Source of the DNA: Imbroritus primus
Lineage (GTDB): Bacteria; Pseudomonadota; Gammaproteobacteria; Burkholderiales; Burkholderiaceae
Direction: 5' to 3'
Assembly (NCBI GenBank): GCA_000272025.2
Contig: AKCV02000026.1
Coordinates: 62,001 to 126,000, forward strand
DNA: 64,000 nt
The notes under the pieces are model-generated. The model was not told the origin of the DNA. It saw only the letters and a list, made by a program, of their open reading frames with translations, and ran no database searches. The position numbers were made by a program, and so were the translations under genes. Of this stretch, positions 29,030-37,991 are shown piece after piece; the first letter of the stretch is position 1, and each line of letters starts with the position of its first letter.

Positions 29030-29081
29030 CGGGCTGCCGCTGTCCGACCTCCTTTGCTCCTATCAGGTAGAATCGCGCTCC

Positions 29082-29756
29082 ATGAATCTGGCTTTATTTG
29101 ACCTCGACCACACCCTGATCCCGACCGACAGCGACCATGAATGGGGGCGCTTCCTGGTCGGCCTTGGCATTGTCGATGCCGAGGAGTATCAGCGCGAGAA
29201 CGATCGCTTCTATGCCGACTACAAGGCCGGCACACTCGACAACGACAAGTTCCTCCGCTTCGCCCTGGCGCCGCTGGCGCAGCGGCCGCGCGAGGAGCTG
29301 GCACGCTGGCACGCGGAGTTCATGCGCACGGTGATCGTGCCGGTGATCACACCACAGGCGCGTACTCTGGTGCAGTCGCATCTCGACGCCGGCGATCTGT
29401 GCGGCGTGGTCACCGCCACCAATAGCTTTGTCACCCGACCCATCGTGCAGGCCTTCGGCATTCCACACCTGATCGCCACCGAGCCGGCGACCGTCGATGG
29501 CCATCCGGACAGCATGTTCAACGGCGCGGTGTCGGGTATTCCCAGCTTCCGCGAGGGCAAGATCGCGCGGACCGAGGCGTGGCTCGCCTCGCTCGGCCAC
29601 GACTGGTCGTCGTTCGGCAGCACGACCTTCTATAGCGACTCGTTCAACGACATCCCGCTGCTTGAAAAAGTCAGCGTGCCAGTTGCCACCAATCCGGACG
29701 AGCGCCTGCGTTACCACGCTGAAGAGCGCGGGTGGCGCATCATGGATCTGTTCTGA
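29082..29756 (+). CDS. HAD-IB family phosphatase (SerB-like)
   Basis: A 224-residue HAD hydrolase. The nucleophile motif is FDLDHTLIPTDSD, with Asp7 and Asp9; GVVTATNSFVTRP gives motif II; FYSDSFNDIPLLE gives the acidic motif III and IV. The family (TIGR01490) is close to phosphoserine phosphatase, and some members are used as histidinol-phosphate phosphatases; the substrate here is not shown. It lies between hda and pcnB, with four bases to pcnB, so is likely cotranscribed with it. Confidence 0.88.
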   Translation: MNLALFDLDHTLIPTDSDHEWGRFLVGLGIVDAEEYQRENDRFYADYKAGTLDNDKFLRFALAPLAQRPREELARWHAEFMRTVIVPVITPQARTLVQSHLDAGDLCGVVTATNSFVTRPIVQAFGIPHLIATEPATVDGHPDSMFNGAVSGIPSFREGKIARTEAWLASLGHDWSSFGSTTFYSDSFNDIPLLEKVSVPVATNPDERLRYHAEERGWRIMDLF

Positions 29757-29760
29757 CACC

Positions 29761-31224
29761 ATGATCAAGAAACTCATCAACCGTTTGCTGGGCAAACCAG
29801 CGGCCCGCGCGGGCGCGCCCCGCAAGCGCAAGGTCAATATCGTGCCGGTGTCCGAACATGGCATCGATCCCACGCTGCTGTCGAAGAATGCCGTAAAGGT
29901 GACGTCGACCCTGCAGGAAGCAGGCTACGAGGCTTTCATCGTCGGCGGCGCCGTGCGCGACCTGTTGCTTGGCATCAAGCCCAAGGACTTCGACGTGGCC
30001 ACCAATGCCACGCCGGACCAGGTGCAGGCGCTGTTCCGCCGCTCGCGCATCATTGGCCGCCGCTTCCAGATCGTGCACGTTACTTTCTACGGCGGACGCG
30101 AGCAGGAGATCATTGAGGTCTCCACCTTCCGTGCGATGGTAGATGCCGCGGATAGCGAGCAGGTCGCCAGCGACCGCCGCCTCAAGCGCAATGAACTCGA
30201 TACGCGCACCCATGCCACCGACGCGAGCGGCCGCGTGCTGCGCGACAACGTCTGGGGCTCGCAGGCCGAGGACGCGGCGCGGCGCGATTTCACCATCAAC
30301 GCGATGTACTACGACCCGGCCGCGCAGACCGTGCACGATTACCACGGCGGCATGAAGGACATCCGAGCCCGCGTGCTGCGCATGATCGGTGATCCGACGT
30401 TGCGCTACCGTGAGGATCCGGTACGCATGCTGCGCGTGGTGCGTTTTGCGGCCAAGACCGGCTTTGCCATCGACGAGGCCACACGTGCCCCGATCAATGA
30501 GCTGGCGACGCTGATCCACAACGTGCCGACCGCGCGCGTGTTCGACGAGATGCTCAAGCTGCTGCTGTCGGGTCACGCCTGGGCCTCGCTGCAGGAACTG
30601 CGCAAGGCCGGCCTGCATCGTGGCCTGCTGCCGCTGCTCGACGTGGCGCTGGAACAGCCGATGGGCCAGCGCTTCGTGCAACTGGCGCTCGACAACACAG
30701 ATGCGCGCGTGCGCGCCGGCAAGCCAGTGTCGCCGGGTTTCCTGTTCGCGGCCCTGCTCTGGCATCATGTGCTGGAACGCTGGACGGCACTGCGCGACGG
30801 CGGCGAATCGCCGGTGATGGCACTCAATCTCGCCATGGATGATGTGCTGCATCGCCAGACCGGCCTGGCCATCCAGCGCCGCTTCGTGGCAGACATGAAA
30901 GAAATCTGGGGCATGCAGCCGCGCTTCGAGCGGCGCGTCGGCAAGATGCCGTTCCGCCTGCTGGAGTCGCCGCGTTTCCGCGCCGGCTACGACTTCCTCG
31001 CGCTGCGCTGCGCTTCGGGTGAATTGCCGGAGGAAGTGGCGAGCTGGTGGGAATCCTTCCAGCACGCCGGCGAGGCCGAACGCGACCAGTTGCTGGCCGA
31101 TGTGCGCCAGCACGCGCCAGCTGCGGGCAGCACGCCCGCGCCCAAGCGTCGGCGCCGTCGGCGCGGTGGCGCGAAATCGGATACAGTATCTTCCCGGAGC
31201 GACGCACCGGAGGGCAAGGAATGA
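29761..31224 (+). CDS. pcnB: Poly(A) polymerase I
   Basis: A 487-residue class II nucleotidyltransferase. The active site shows as FIVGGAVRDLLLGIKPKDFDVAT with the DxD-type acidic pair, then RRDFTINAMYYDP and the RNA-binding segment RYREDPVRMLRVVRFAAKTG. The C-terminal tail is basic (PKRRRRRRG), as in PcnB. Poly(A) polymerase marks RNAs for decay; CCA-adding enzyme is the near relative, but the long basic tail and gene order (before folK) fit PcnB. Its stop overlaps the folK start. Confidence 0.95.
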   Translation: MIKKLINRLLGKPAARAGAPRKRKVNIVPVSEHGIDPTLLSKNAVKVTSTLQEAGYEAFIVGGAVRDLLLGIKPKDFDVATNATPDQVQALFRRSRIIGRRFQIVHVTFYGGREQEIIEVSTFRAMVDAADSEQVASDRRLKRNELDTRTHATDASGRVLRDNVWGSQAEDAARRDFTINAMYYDPAAQTVHDYHGGMKDIRARVLRMIGDPTLRYREDPVRMLRVVRFAAKTGFAIDEATRAPINELATLIHNVPTARVFDEMLKLLLSGHAWASLQELRKAGLHRGLLPLLDVALEQPMGQRFVQLALDNTDARVRAGKPVSPGFLFAALLWHHVLERWTALRDGGESPVMALNLAMDDVLHRQTGLAIQRRFVADMKEIWGMQPRFERRVGKMPFRLLESPRFRAGYDFLALRCASGELPEEVASWWESFQHAGEAERDQLLADVRQHAPAAGSTPAPKRRRRRRGGAKSDTVSSRSDAPEGKE

Positions 31225-31742
31225 CGTTGGCGTATATCGGCCTGGGCGCCAACCTGGGCGACGCGCGGCAGACGCTGAAAGATGCGGTGGTCTGCATTGC
31301 GCAGCATGCGGGTGTCATGATCGTGGCGCGCTCGTCGCTATATCGCACGGCGCCTGTCGATGCGCAGGGCGATGATTATTTCAATGCCGTCGTGGCAGTC
31401 GAGACGACGTTCTCGGCGCAGCAGCTGCTGCGTGTCTGCCAGCACATCGAACAGCAGTTCGGCCGCGAGCGGCCGTTCCGCAACGCACCGCGCACGCTCG
31501 ATCTCGATCTGCTGCTGTATGGTGATCTCCAGCACAACGACGAAACGCTGACCGTGCCGCATCCGCGCATGACCCAGCGAGCCTTCGTACTCGTGCCGCT
31601 GGCCGAACTGTGTCCGGATCTCGAGATCCCCGGCCAGGGGCGCGTGGCCGATCATCTGCCGGCTGTCGCCGGACAACGGATCGAGAAGGTCTCCACCTGC
31701 AAGTGTCCGCCATGTCCCTCGCAATCCCCACCTACGCGCTGA
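31221..31742 (+). CDS. folK: 2-amino-4-hydroxy-6-hydroxymethyldihydropteridine pyrophosphokinase
   Basis: A 173-residue HPPK of folate synthesis, moving pyrophosphate from ATP to hydroxymethyldihydropterin. The start AYIGLGANLGD, the mid segment YFNAVVAVET, and the signature APRTLDLDLLLYGD followed by VPHPRMTQRAFVLVPL are all present. The ATG overlaps the pcnB stop (ATGA), and AAGGA lies just before it. The C-terminal tail (CKCPPCPSQSPPTR) runs past the next gene's start. Confidence 0.96.
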   Translation: MTLAYIGLGANLGDARQTLKDAVVCIAQHAGVMIVARSSLYRTAPVDAQGDDYFNAVVAVETTFSAQQLLRVCQHIEQQFGRERPFRNAPRTLDLDLLLYGDLQHNDETLTVPHPRMTQRAFVLVPLAELCPDLEIPGQGRVADHLPAVAGQRIEKVSTCKCPPCPSQSPPTR

Positions 31743-32068
31743 CCGGAGGTCTGCTGGTCCTGTCGAACATCTTCATGACAGTGGCCTGGTACGGACATCT
31801 CAAGAATCTTTCCAGCAAGCCCTGGTACGTGGCGGCGCTCGTCAGCTGGGGCATCGCCTTGCTCGAATACCTGTTCCAGGTGCCGGCCAACCGCATCGGC
31901 TATGCGGGCGGGCTGTCGCTGTCGCAACTGAAGATCATGCAGGAAGTGATCACGCTGAGCGTGTTCGTGCCGTTTGCTGTGTTATACATGCATGAACCGC
32001 TCAAGCTGGACTACCTGTGGGCTGGCCTTTGCCTGGTCGGCGCGGTCTACTTTATTTTCAGAAGCTGA
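31712..32068 (+). CDS. DMT-superfamily small membrane protein (DUF486)
   Basis: A 118-residue protein with four predicted membrane helices, typical of DUF486 (relative of small multidrug resistance proteins). The motifs FMTVAWYGHLK, KPWYVAALVSWGIALLEYLF, and LKIMQEVITLSVFVPFA match the family. Function is not established; members are usually described as putative transporters. The start lies within the 3' end of folK by 31 bases, an overlap that suggests coupling; the stop is four bases before the deoxynucleoside kinase. Confidence 0.9.
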   Translation: MSLAIPTYALTGGLLVLSNIFMTVAWYGHLKNLSSKPWYVAALVSWGIALLEYLFQVPANRIGYAGGLSLSQLKIMQEVITLSVFVPFAVLYMHEPLKLDYLWAGLCLVGAVYFIFRS

Positions 32069-32072
32069 ACCG

Positions 32073-32717
32073 ATGGCACTCGATCACCTGCGCCGTATTG
32101 TTGTCGAAGGCCCCATTGCCGTGGGCAAGACCTCGCTGGCGCAGCGCCTGGCACCGCATCTGCATGCCCGGCTGATGCTCGAGCAGCCCGAGGCCAATCC
32201 CTTCCTTGAACGCTTCTACCGTGACCCGGGGCGCTATGCCTTGCCGGTCCAGCTGGCTTTTCTCGCCCAGCGCCGTCTGCAGATGCAGCAATGGCAGGCT
32301 GGCGTGCAGGGCGGCGAGCGGCTCGTCGGTGATTTTCTGTTCCAGAAAGACCGCCTGTTCGCGAACCTGACGTTGCCCGAGGACGAGGCCGCGCTGTACC
32401 ACGCCATGGCCGATGCCGCGCCGGTTGCACCGCAGCGCGTCGACCTGGTGATCGGCCTGCAGGCCAAACCGGCTGATCTGCTGGCGCGCCTCGCCAAACG
32501 CGGCCATGCTTACGAGGCCAGTGTCGATATCGCCTATCTCGAACGGGTGTGCGACGCCTATGGCGAACTCTTCCACCGGTACGACGAAGCGCCTTTGCTG
32601 CTCGTCGAATCGACCCATTTCAATCCCGTCGAGCGCGATGCCGATTTCCAGTTACTGCTGGCGCGTATCGAAGCCATGCGCGGCCGCCGGGAATTTCTCA
32701 ATCTCGCGGCATCGTAA
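32073..32717 (+). CDS. Deoxynucleoside kinase (deoxyadenosine/deoxycytidine kinase family)
   Basis: A 214-residue P-loop kinase: VVEGPIAVGKTSLAQRL is the phosphate loop, FLFQKDRLFANLTL stands where the DRS-type base of dNKs lies, and VDLVIGLQAKPADLLARLAKRG precedes the LID arginines. The family phosphorylates deoxynucleosides in salvage. In Burkholderiales this gene is regularly found between folK and panB, as here. Specificity for dAdo, dGuo or dCyd cannot be read from sequence. Confidence 0.9.
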   Translation: MALDHLRRIVVEGPIAVGKTSLAQRLAPHLHARLMLEQPEANPFLERFYRDPGRYALPVQLAFLAQRRLQMQQWQAGVQGGERLVGDFLFQKDRLFANLTLPEDEAALYHAMADAAPVAPQRVDLVIGLQAKPADLLARLAKRGHAYEASVDIAYLERVCDAYGELFHRYDEAPLLLVESTHFNPVERDADFQLLLARIEAMRGRREFLNLAAS

Positions 32718-32781
32718 GTTCAGCTCTGCCGCTTACCCGCCGGCTATTCCGACCAACTATTCCGGCCAATGAGTTCCGATC

Positions 32782-33603
32782 ATGAGTTACCTGCAAGAAC
32801 CTACCCGTAAAGCCGTGACCATTCCCGCGCTGCAGGCGATGCGCGACGCAGGCGAGAAGATCGCCATGCTGACCTGCTACGACGCCAGCTTTGCCGCGCT
32901 GCTCGACCGCTGCGGCGTCGACGTGCTGCTGATCGGCGATTCGCTCGGCAACGTGCTCCAGGGCCAGACCACCACGCTGCCGGTGACGCTCGATCACATG
33001 GTTTATCACACCGAGTGCGTGGCGCGTGGCAACCACAGTGCGATGGTCATGGCCGACATGTCGTTCGGCACGCTGGCCTCTCCGGAGCATGCGTTCAACT
33101 GCGCCGTGCGGCTGATGCAGGCTGGCGCGCAGATGGTCAAGGTGGAAGGCGGCGCGTGGGTAGCCGACACGGTGCGCTACCTCGTCGAGCGTTCGGTGCC
33201 GGTGTGCGCCCACGTCGGCCTGACGCCGCAGTCCGTGCATGCCTTTGGCGGCTTCAAGGTGCAGGGCAAGTCGAACGCCGCAGCGGAGCAGCTCAAGGCC
33301 GATGCCCTGGCCTTGCAGGATGCCGGCGCGCAGATGTTGCTGATGGAAGCCGTGCCTGCCGCGCTGGCGACAGAGATCACGAACATGCTCCACGTCCCGA
33401 CCATCGGCATTGGCGCGAGCGCGGCCTGTACGGGGCAGGTGCTGGTGCTGCACGACATGCTCGGCATCTTCCCGGGTCGCAAGGCCAAGTTCGTGAAGGA
33501 TTTCATGGACGGCCAGAGCTCCATCGAAGGCGCTGTCCGCGCGTATGTGCAGGCTGTCAAGGATGGCAGCTTCCCGGCGGCGGAACATACGTTCTCCGCC
33601 TGA
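32782..33603 (+). CDS. panB: 3-methyl-2-oxobutanoate hydroxymethyltransferase
   Basis: A 273-residue PanB, first enzyme of pantothenate synthesis, adding a hydroxymethyl group from methylene-THF to ketoisovalerate. Landmarks are [32 protein letters not shown] (metal-binding Asp), HLGLTPQ in the form [17 protein letters not shown] with the catalytic Glu, and [21 protein letters not shown]. It shares the folate cofactor with the upstream folK and is six bases before the ABC permease. Confidence 0.97.
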   Translation: MSYLQEPTRKAVTIPALQAMRDAGEKIAMLTCYDASFAALLDRCGVDVLLIGDSLGNVLQGQTTTLPVTLDHMVYHTECVARGNHSAMVMADMSFGTLASPEHAFNCAVRLMQAGAQMVKVEGGAWVADTVRYLVERSVPVCAHVGLTPQSVHAFGGFKVQGKSNAAAEQLKADALALQDAGAQMLLMEAVPAALATEITNMLHVPTIGIGASAACTGQVLVLHDMLGIFPGRKAKFVKDFMDGQSSIEGAVRAYVQAVKDGSFPAAEHTFSA

Positions 33604-33609
33604 TGCGTC

Positions 33610-34308
33610 ATGGACATCTCCAGCGCCATCGCTGAAGCGTTCCGCCTGCTCTTGGCCGGAGATCCCGATCTCTGGCTCATCGTGTGGGTGTCGCTTAAGG
33701 TCGGCGTGCTGGGCTTGCTGCTCGCCACGTTGCCGGCGGTGCCGCTAGCCTATCTGATCGCCTCGCACGACTTTCCCGGCCGCCGCGTGGTGGTGGTGAT
33801 TGCGCAGGCCTTCCTGTCGTTTCCCACGGTGCTGGTGGGCCTGATCCTTTATCTGCTGCTGTCACGCCAGGGTCCGCTCGGCCCGCTTGGGCTGCTGTTC
33901 ACGCAGGGCGGCATGATTCTCGGACAGGCAGCTATCGGGTTTCCGGTGGTTCTTGCATTTTCGCTGGCTGCACTGCAGGCCGCCGACGTGCGGTTGCGCG
34001 AAACGGCGCTCGTGCTTGGCGCGGGACGATTGGGCACGATGTGGACCGTTCTGCGCGAACTGCGCTTTGGATTGTTTGCGGCCGTGGTCGCCGGGTTTGG
34101 GCGCGTGATCGCCGAGGTTGGTTCGGCCCTGATGATCGGCGGTAACATCGAAGGCATCACGCGTACCATCACTACCGCCATCGCCCTCGAAACCAGCAAA
34201 GGCGAGTTCGCGCAAGGCATTGCACTCGGCATCGTGCTGGTGGCACTGGCGCTCATCATCAACGTCATCTTGGCCTGGCTACAGGGCGCGGGAGGATTTC
34301 GGCGATGA
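33610..34308 (+). CDS. tupB: ABC transporter permease, tungstate type (TupB-like)
   Basis: A 232-residue permease with about five helices. The segment EVGSALMIGGNIEG followed by TRTITTAIALETSKGEF is the hallmark of TupB/WtpB-type oxyanion permeases. This family brings in tungstate or molybdate. The ATP-binding protein follows with overlapping stop and start codons, but no periplasmic binding protein is present on either side: panB precedes and pabB follows on the opposite strand. Tungstate specificity is inferred from the family. Confidence 0.82.
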   Translation: MDISSAIAEAFRLLLAGDPDLWLIVWVSLKVGVLGLLLATLPAVPLAYLIASHDFPGRRVVVVIAQAFLSFPTVLVGLILYLLLSRQGPLGPLGLLFTQGGMILGQAAIGFPVVLAFSLAALQAADVRLRETALVLGAGRLGTMWTVLRELRFGLFAAVVAGFGRVIAEVGSALMIGGNIEGITRTITTAIALETSKGEFAQGIALGIVLVALALIINVILAWLQGAGGFRR

Positions 34309-35060
34309 GTGGCGGACCGAAGCAGCCCTTGCAGCTTCCTTTGCAGCCCCCGTTTATCCATGTACACACCGTGATGCTGGCCGTACATGGCCTGCGCAAG
34401 GCGTTCGGCGAGCGCGTGCTCTTCGATGTTCCCGAACTGCATATCGGTCGCGGCCAGGCCGTGGTCCTGACCGGTATCAACGGTGCCGGCAAGAGCACGC
34501 TGATGCGCATGCTCGCCGGGCTAGAGCCGGCTCCCGGCGCACAGGTGACGCTCGATGGTACGGCCATGCCGCTGACGCCATATCCGGCGGCGCTGCGTGC
34601 CCGTATCGCCTATGTGCACCAGCATCCCTACCTGTTCCGCACATCGGTGCGCGCCAACATCGCGTACGGGCTGAAGGCAAGCGGCCTCAAGGCGCATGAT
34701 GTGGCGGCCCGTGTCGATGCGGCGCTGGCCTGGGCCGGCATCGAAGGCATCTGTGAGACGCCGCCGCATCGCCTGTCCGGCGGTGAGATCCAGCGCGTGG
34801 CGCTGGCACGTGCGTGGGCGCTGGATCCTGATCTGTTATTGCTCGATGAACCGACGTCGAATCTTGATGGTGCGGCGCGCGAGCAGGTCATTGCACTGGT
34901 GGGCGATCTCGTCACCAAAGGCAAATCCCTGCTAATGATCTGCCATGACCGCGACCTGATCGCCCTGCCGGGGATTACGCGCTGGAAGCTGTCGGAGGGC
35001 CGGCTGACGGTACGCGCGCCGCAGGCGAAGGCGGAGGCGGAACCAGCCGGGCGGGCATGA
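34305..35060 (+). CDS. tupC: ABC transporter ATP-binding protein, tungstate type (TupC-like)
   Basis: A 251-residue ABC ATPase. Walker A GINGAGKST, the Q loop in AYVHQHPYLF, the signature RLSGGEIQRVALARAWAL and Walker B LLLLDEPTSNL are intact. The ATG at 34305 overlaps the permease stop; a later ATG at 34374 fits the usual domain start and would drop 23 residues. The last 86 bases overlap in antisense the end of the pabB-pabC fusion. Confidence 0.85.
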   Translation: MSGGPKQPLQLPLQPPFIHVHTVMLAVHGLRKAFGERVLFDVPELHIGRGQAVVLTGINGAGKSTLMRMLAGLEPAPGAQVTLDGTAMPLTPYPAALRARIAYVHQHPYLFRTSVRANIAYGLKASGLKAHDVAARVDAALAWAGIEGICETPPHRLSGGEIQRVALARAWALDPDLLLLDEPTSNLDGAAREQVIALVGDLVTKGKSLLMICHDRDLIALPGITRWKLSEGRLTVRAPQAKAEAEPAGRA

Positions 35061-36849
35061 CGCCGCGCAGCGCGTTGCACAGCACGATGGCTTCGGCGGC
35101 CAGCAGGTCTTCCAGAAACAGCACGCGTTCCGCCGTCGGCGCATCGAGATAGCGCGCGGCATCGTCGAGGATGGCGGCGCGCATCACGCCGGGCAGCAGG
35201 CCGCAGTCCAGTGGCGGCGTCCACCAGTGGCCATTGCGTTTCAGGAAGACGCTCGTCCGCCCGCCTTCGGTCAGTTCACCCCGTTCGTTGAAACACAGCG
35301 CATCGAAAGCGCCATGCGCCTCGGCGTCACGCCAGATGGCATCGTAGGCCTGGCGGTGGCTGGTCTTGTGCCGGAGGAACAGATCGGCTGCCGTGGTGCG
35401 CAGCCCGGCGACATGGACGTCCACCGGCGTGGCGATCGGCTGCAGCGGCCCATGTGTCAGCGAGAACGTGCCATCGCCTTGCAGTGCCATGCGCATGCGA
35501 TGCGCGCCGTCGGGCAGGGTCGTGCAGCTGCGCATGACCGCAGCCTGTGCGGCATCGCGGTCGAATGGTATGCCGAATGCCGCCGCCGATGCGCCCAGCC
35601 GGGCGAGGTGGCGGGGCAGCAGAGGGCAGCCGGCCCGCGTGGCCTGCATGGTCTCGAACAATTCGAAAGGCGCTTCGAGATCGGTCAGAAAGCGCGCCTT
35701 GAGCAGGCACTCTGCATATTCGTCGGCGGGTACGCTGTCGATGACGATGCCTGCGCCGACACCCATCTCGCCACGGCGTGTGCCATCCTCTTGCGGCGCA
35801 CCGAGTACCAGCGTGCGGATCGCTACCGACAGGCAGCAGCCATCCGGCGCCAGCCAGCCGATCGCACCTGTGTACAGGCCGCGCCGCGTGCCTTCGGTCT
35901 CGCGGATGATTTCCATGGTGCGGCGCTTGGGCGCACCGGTGATCGAACCGCAGGGAAACAGCGCGCGCAGCGTATCGGCCAGCGTCGTGCCGGGCCGCAT
36001 GCGCGCCCGGATGGTCGATGTCATCTGCAGCACGCGCCCAAATGGCGTGACCTCGAACAGGGCCGGCACGGTCACGCTGCCGGGCACGGCGACACGGCCC
36101 AGGTCGTTGCGCAGCAGGTCGACGATCATCACGTTCTCGGCGCGGCTCTTGGTGTCCGCCGCGAGCCGCAGACTCGCCTCGCGATCCGCCTGCGCATCGG
36201 CGCCGCGCGGCGCCGTGCCTTTCATCGGCTGGGCTTCGAGCTGGCCATCCGCATCTTGCCGGAAGAACAGCTCCGGTGAGCACGACAGCACGGCCGTACC
36301 ATCCGCACACACGATGCACGCGCCATACGGGACCGGCTGGCGCGCCCGCAGGCGCCGGTAGAGGGCGATAGGCGAGCCGTAGCTGTCGAAAGTCAGGCGG
36401 AAGGTGGCGTTGACCTGATAGTTGTCACCGGCCCGCAGATACGCCTGGATGCGCGCGAGCCGCGCGATGTAGGCATCCGCATCGACGGTCGCATGGACGT
36501 TGCGGATCCCGGCGGGTGTGCGGTCCTGTTCAGCCTGTTCGAGCCAGGCATCCACCCCGGCCGCCGGCAACACGGTGAGCGTGCGGTACAGGGCCACGCG
36601 CAGCACGCCATCGCCAAAAGGCTGGCCAGGGATGGCTTCTGCCATGGGGACACCGACAATCTCCGCACCGAATTCGTAAGGTGCCAGCAGCACCGCGTGC
36701 AGCCCTTCCTGCCATGCGGTATGCAATTGGGCTTCCAGCTGGTCGAGCGCTGCCGCATGGGTACAGGTCAGGTCACGCACCCAGCCGGTGTACAGGCGGG
36801 CGCCGGCATGGGCATCGTCGAGCAGGGCAAAAGGGGCAATCGCGGACAT
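34975..36849 (-). CDS. pabB: Fused aminodeoxychorismate synthase component I and aminodeoxychorismate lyase
   Basis: A 624-residue fusion. Residues about 110-370 are the chorismate-binding PabB domain: PMKGTAPRG (the Lys of PIKGT that distinguishes PabB from anthranilate synthase), MIVDLLRNDLGRV, and CGSITGAPKRRTMEIIRETE. From about residue 395 on is the PabC-type PLP lyase: LRHKTSHRQAYD with the Schiff-base Lys, FNERGELTEGGRTSVFLKRN, and CGLLPGVMRAAIL. Together they make p-aminobenzoate from chorismate, given a glutaminase PabA from elsewhere. The C-terminal tail of about 25 Pro/Ala-rich residues is coded opposite the end of tupC. Confidence 0.94.
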   Translation of the reverse strand: MSAIAPFALLDDAHAGARLYTGWVRDLTCTHAAALDQLEAQLHTAWQEGLHAVLLAPYEFGAEIVGVPMAEAIPGQPFGDGVLRVALYRTLTVLPAAGVDAWLEQAEQDRTPAGIRNVHATVDADAYIARLARIQAYLRAGDNYQVNATFRLTFDSYGSPIALYRRLRARQPVPYGACIVCADGTAVLSCSPELFFRQDADGQLEAQPMKGTAPRGADAQADREASLRLAADTKSRAENVMIVDLLRNDLGRVAVPGSVTVPALFEVTPFGRVLQMTSTIRARMRPGTTLADTLRALFPCGSITGAPKRRTMEIIRETEGTRRGLYTGAIGWLAPDGCCLSVAIRTLVLGAPQEDGTRRGEMGVGAGIVIDSVPADEYAECLLKARFLTDLEAPFELFETMQATRAGCPLLPRHLARLGASAAAFGIPFDRDAAQAAVMRSCTTLPDGAHRMRMALQGDGTFSLTHGPLQPIATPVDVHVAGLRTTAADLFLRHKTSHRQAYDAIWRDAEAHGAFDALCFNERGELTEGGRTSVFLKRNGHWWTPPLDCGLLPGVMRAAILDDAARYLDAPTAERVLFLEDLLAAEAIVLCNALRGVMPARLVPPPPSPAARVPSAGPPTASSA

Positions 36850-37017
36850 GGTGAGATGGTAGCCGAGTGTGGTGCGGAATGGCAGGGACGGAGGGCGGAT
36901 CTCAGGCTGGAGATCGACTGGAGTTGCCGGGCGCGTGGGGTCTGTGCGCCGGCCAGCCGCGTAGACGGATCGTGCTGTCAGGATGGATCGGCAGGGATCG
37001 CGTCAGCGCGGCTTGTG

Positions 37018-37989
37018 TCAACTTCCCCAGGCCTGATCCACCAGCGCAGCAACTTGCGCAACATAGTCCGCCGCGAGGCAGTCGATGGTCCGCCGTTCGG
37101 GCGTGCTACGCAGCCAGGTGAGCTGGCGCTTGCACAACTGGCGCGTGGCGGCGATACCGCGCTCGCGCATGGTGGCCGCATCGCAAGCGCCGTCGAGGAA
37201 TTCCCACGCTTGCCGGTAGCCGACGCAACGCATCGATGGCAGGCCAAGGTGCAGATCGCCGCGTGCGCGCAGGGCCAGGACTTCGTCGAGCAGGCCTGCT
37301 GCCAGCATGGCGTCGAAGCGTGCGGCGATGCGTTCGTGCAGCACACTGCGATCCGACGGCTCGAGCGCGATGACGAGCATGTCGTCCGGCGCCTGGCCTG
37401 GAAACGTGCTGCTGTCGGCGGCTGGCGGGCGCTTCAGCAGCGTGGACATGGGCACGCCGGTCAGGCGGAAGATTTCGAGCGCACGCTGGATACGCTGTGC
37501 ATCGTTGGCTGGCAGGCGCGCGGCCGTGACCGGATCGACGGCCGCAAGTTCGGCATGCAGCGCCGGCCAGCCGCGCGCCGCGGCATCGGCATCGAGTTGG
37601 GCGCGCACCGCTGCATCGGCGTGGGGCAGGTCATTCAGACCTTGCGTCAGCGCCTTGTAGTAGAGCATCGTGCCGCCGGCGATCAGCGGCATGCGGCCCC
37701 GGCGGCGGATTGCCGTGATCAGGTCGTGGGCGTCGCGCACGAATTGTGCAGCCGAATAGCTGTCGGCCGGATCGATGATGTCGATCAGGTGGTGCGGTAC
37801 GCGTGCCTGTTCCTCTGCGCTGGGCTTGGCGGTGCCGATGTCCATGCCGCGATACACCAGCGCCGAGTCGAGGCTGATGATTTCCAGCGGAAAGCGCTCC
37901 GCCAGCGCCAGCGTGGCGGCGGGCTTGCCGGAAGCTGTGGGCCCGAGCAGGCAGACCACGGGCGGAGTGGTGGCGGGTGGGCATGACAT
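37018..37989 (-). CDS. miaA: tRNA dimethylallyltransferase MiaA
   Basis: A 323-residue MiaA, which puts the dimethylallyl group on A37 of tRNAs reading UNN codons. Motifs are [19 protein letters not shown], then [23 protein letters not shown] and the [10 protein letters not shown] region. Unusually, the P-loop reads GPTASGKP (16-23), with Pro where the family has Thr or Ser, so the residue that helps hold Mg-phosphate is lost. The ATG at 37989 is two bases after the mutL stop (the usual mutL-miaA pair). hfq does not follow. Confidence 0.94.
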   Translation of the reverse strand: MSCPPATTPPVVCLLGPTASGKPAATLALAERFPLEIISLDSALVYRGMDIGTAKPSAEEQARVPHHLIDIIDPADSYSAAQFVRDAHDLITAIRRRGRMPLIAGGTMLYYKALTQGLNDLPHADAAVRAQLDADAAARGWPALHAELAAVDPVTAARLPANDAQRIQRALEIFRLTGVPMSTLLKRPPAADSSTFPGQAPDDMLVIALEPSDRSVLHERIAARFDAMLAAGLLDEVLALRARGDLHLGLPSMRCVGYRQAWEFLDGACDAATMRERGIAATRQLCKRQLTWLRSTPERRTIDCLAADYVAQVAALVDQAWGS

Positions 37990-37991
37990 GA

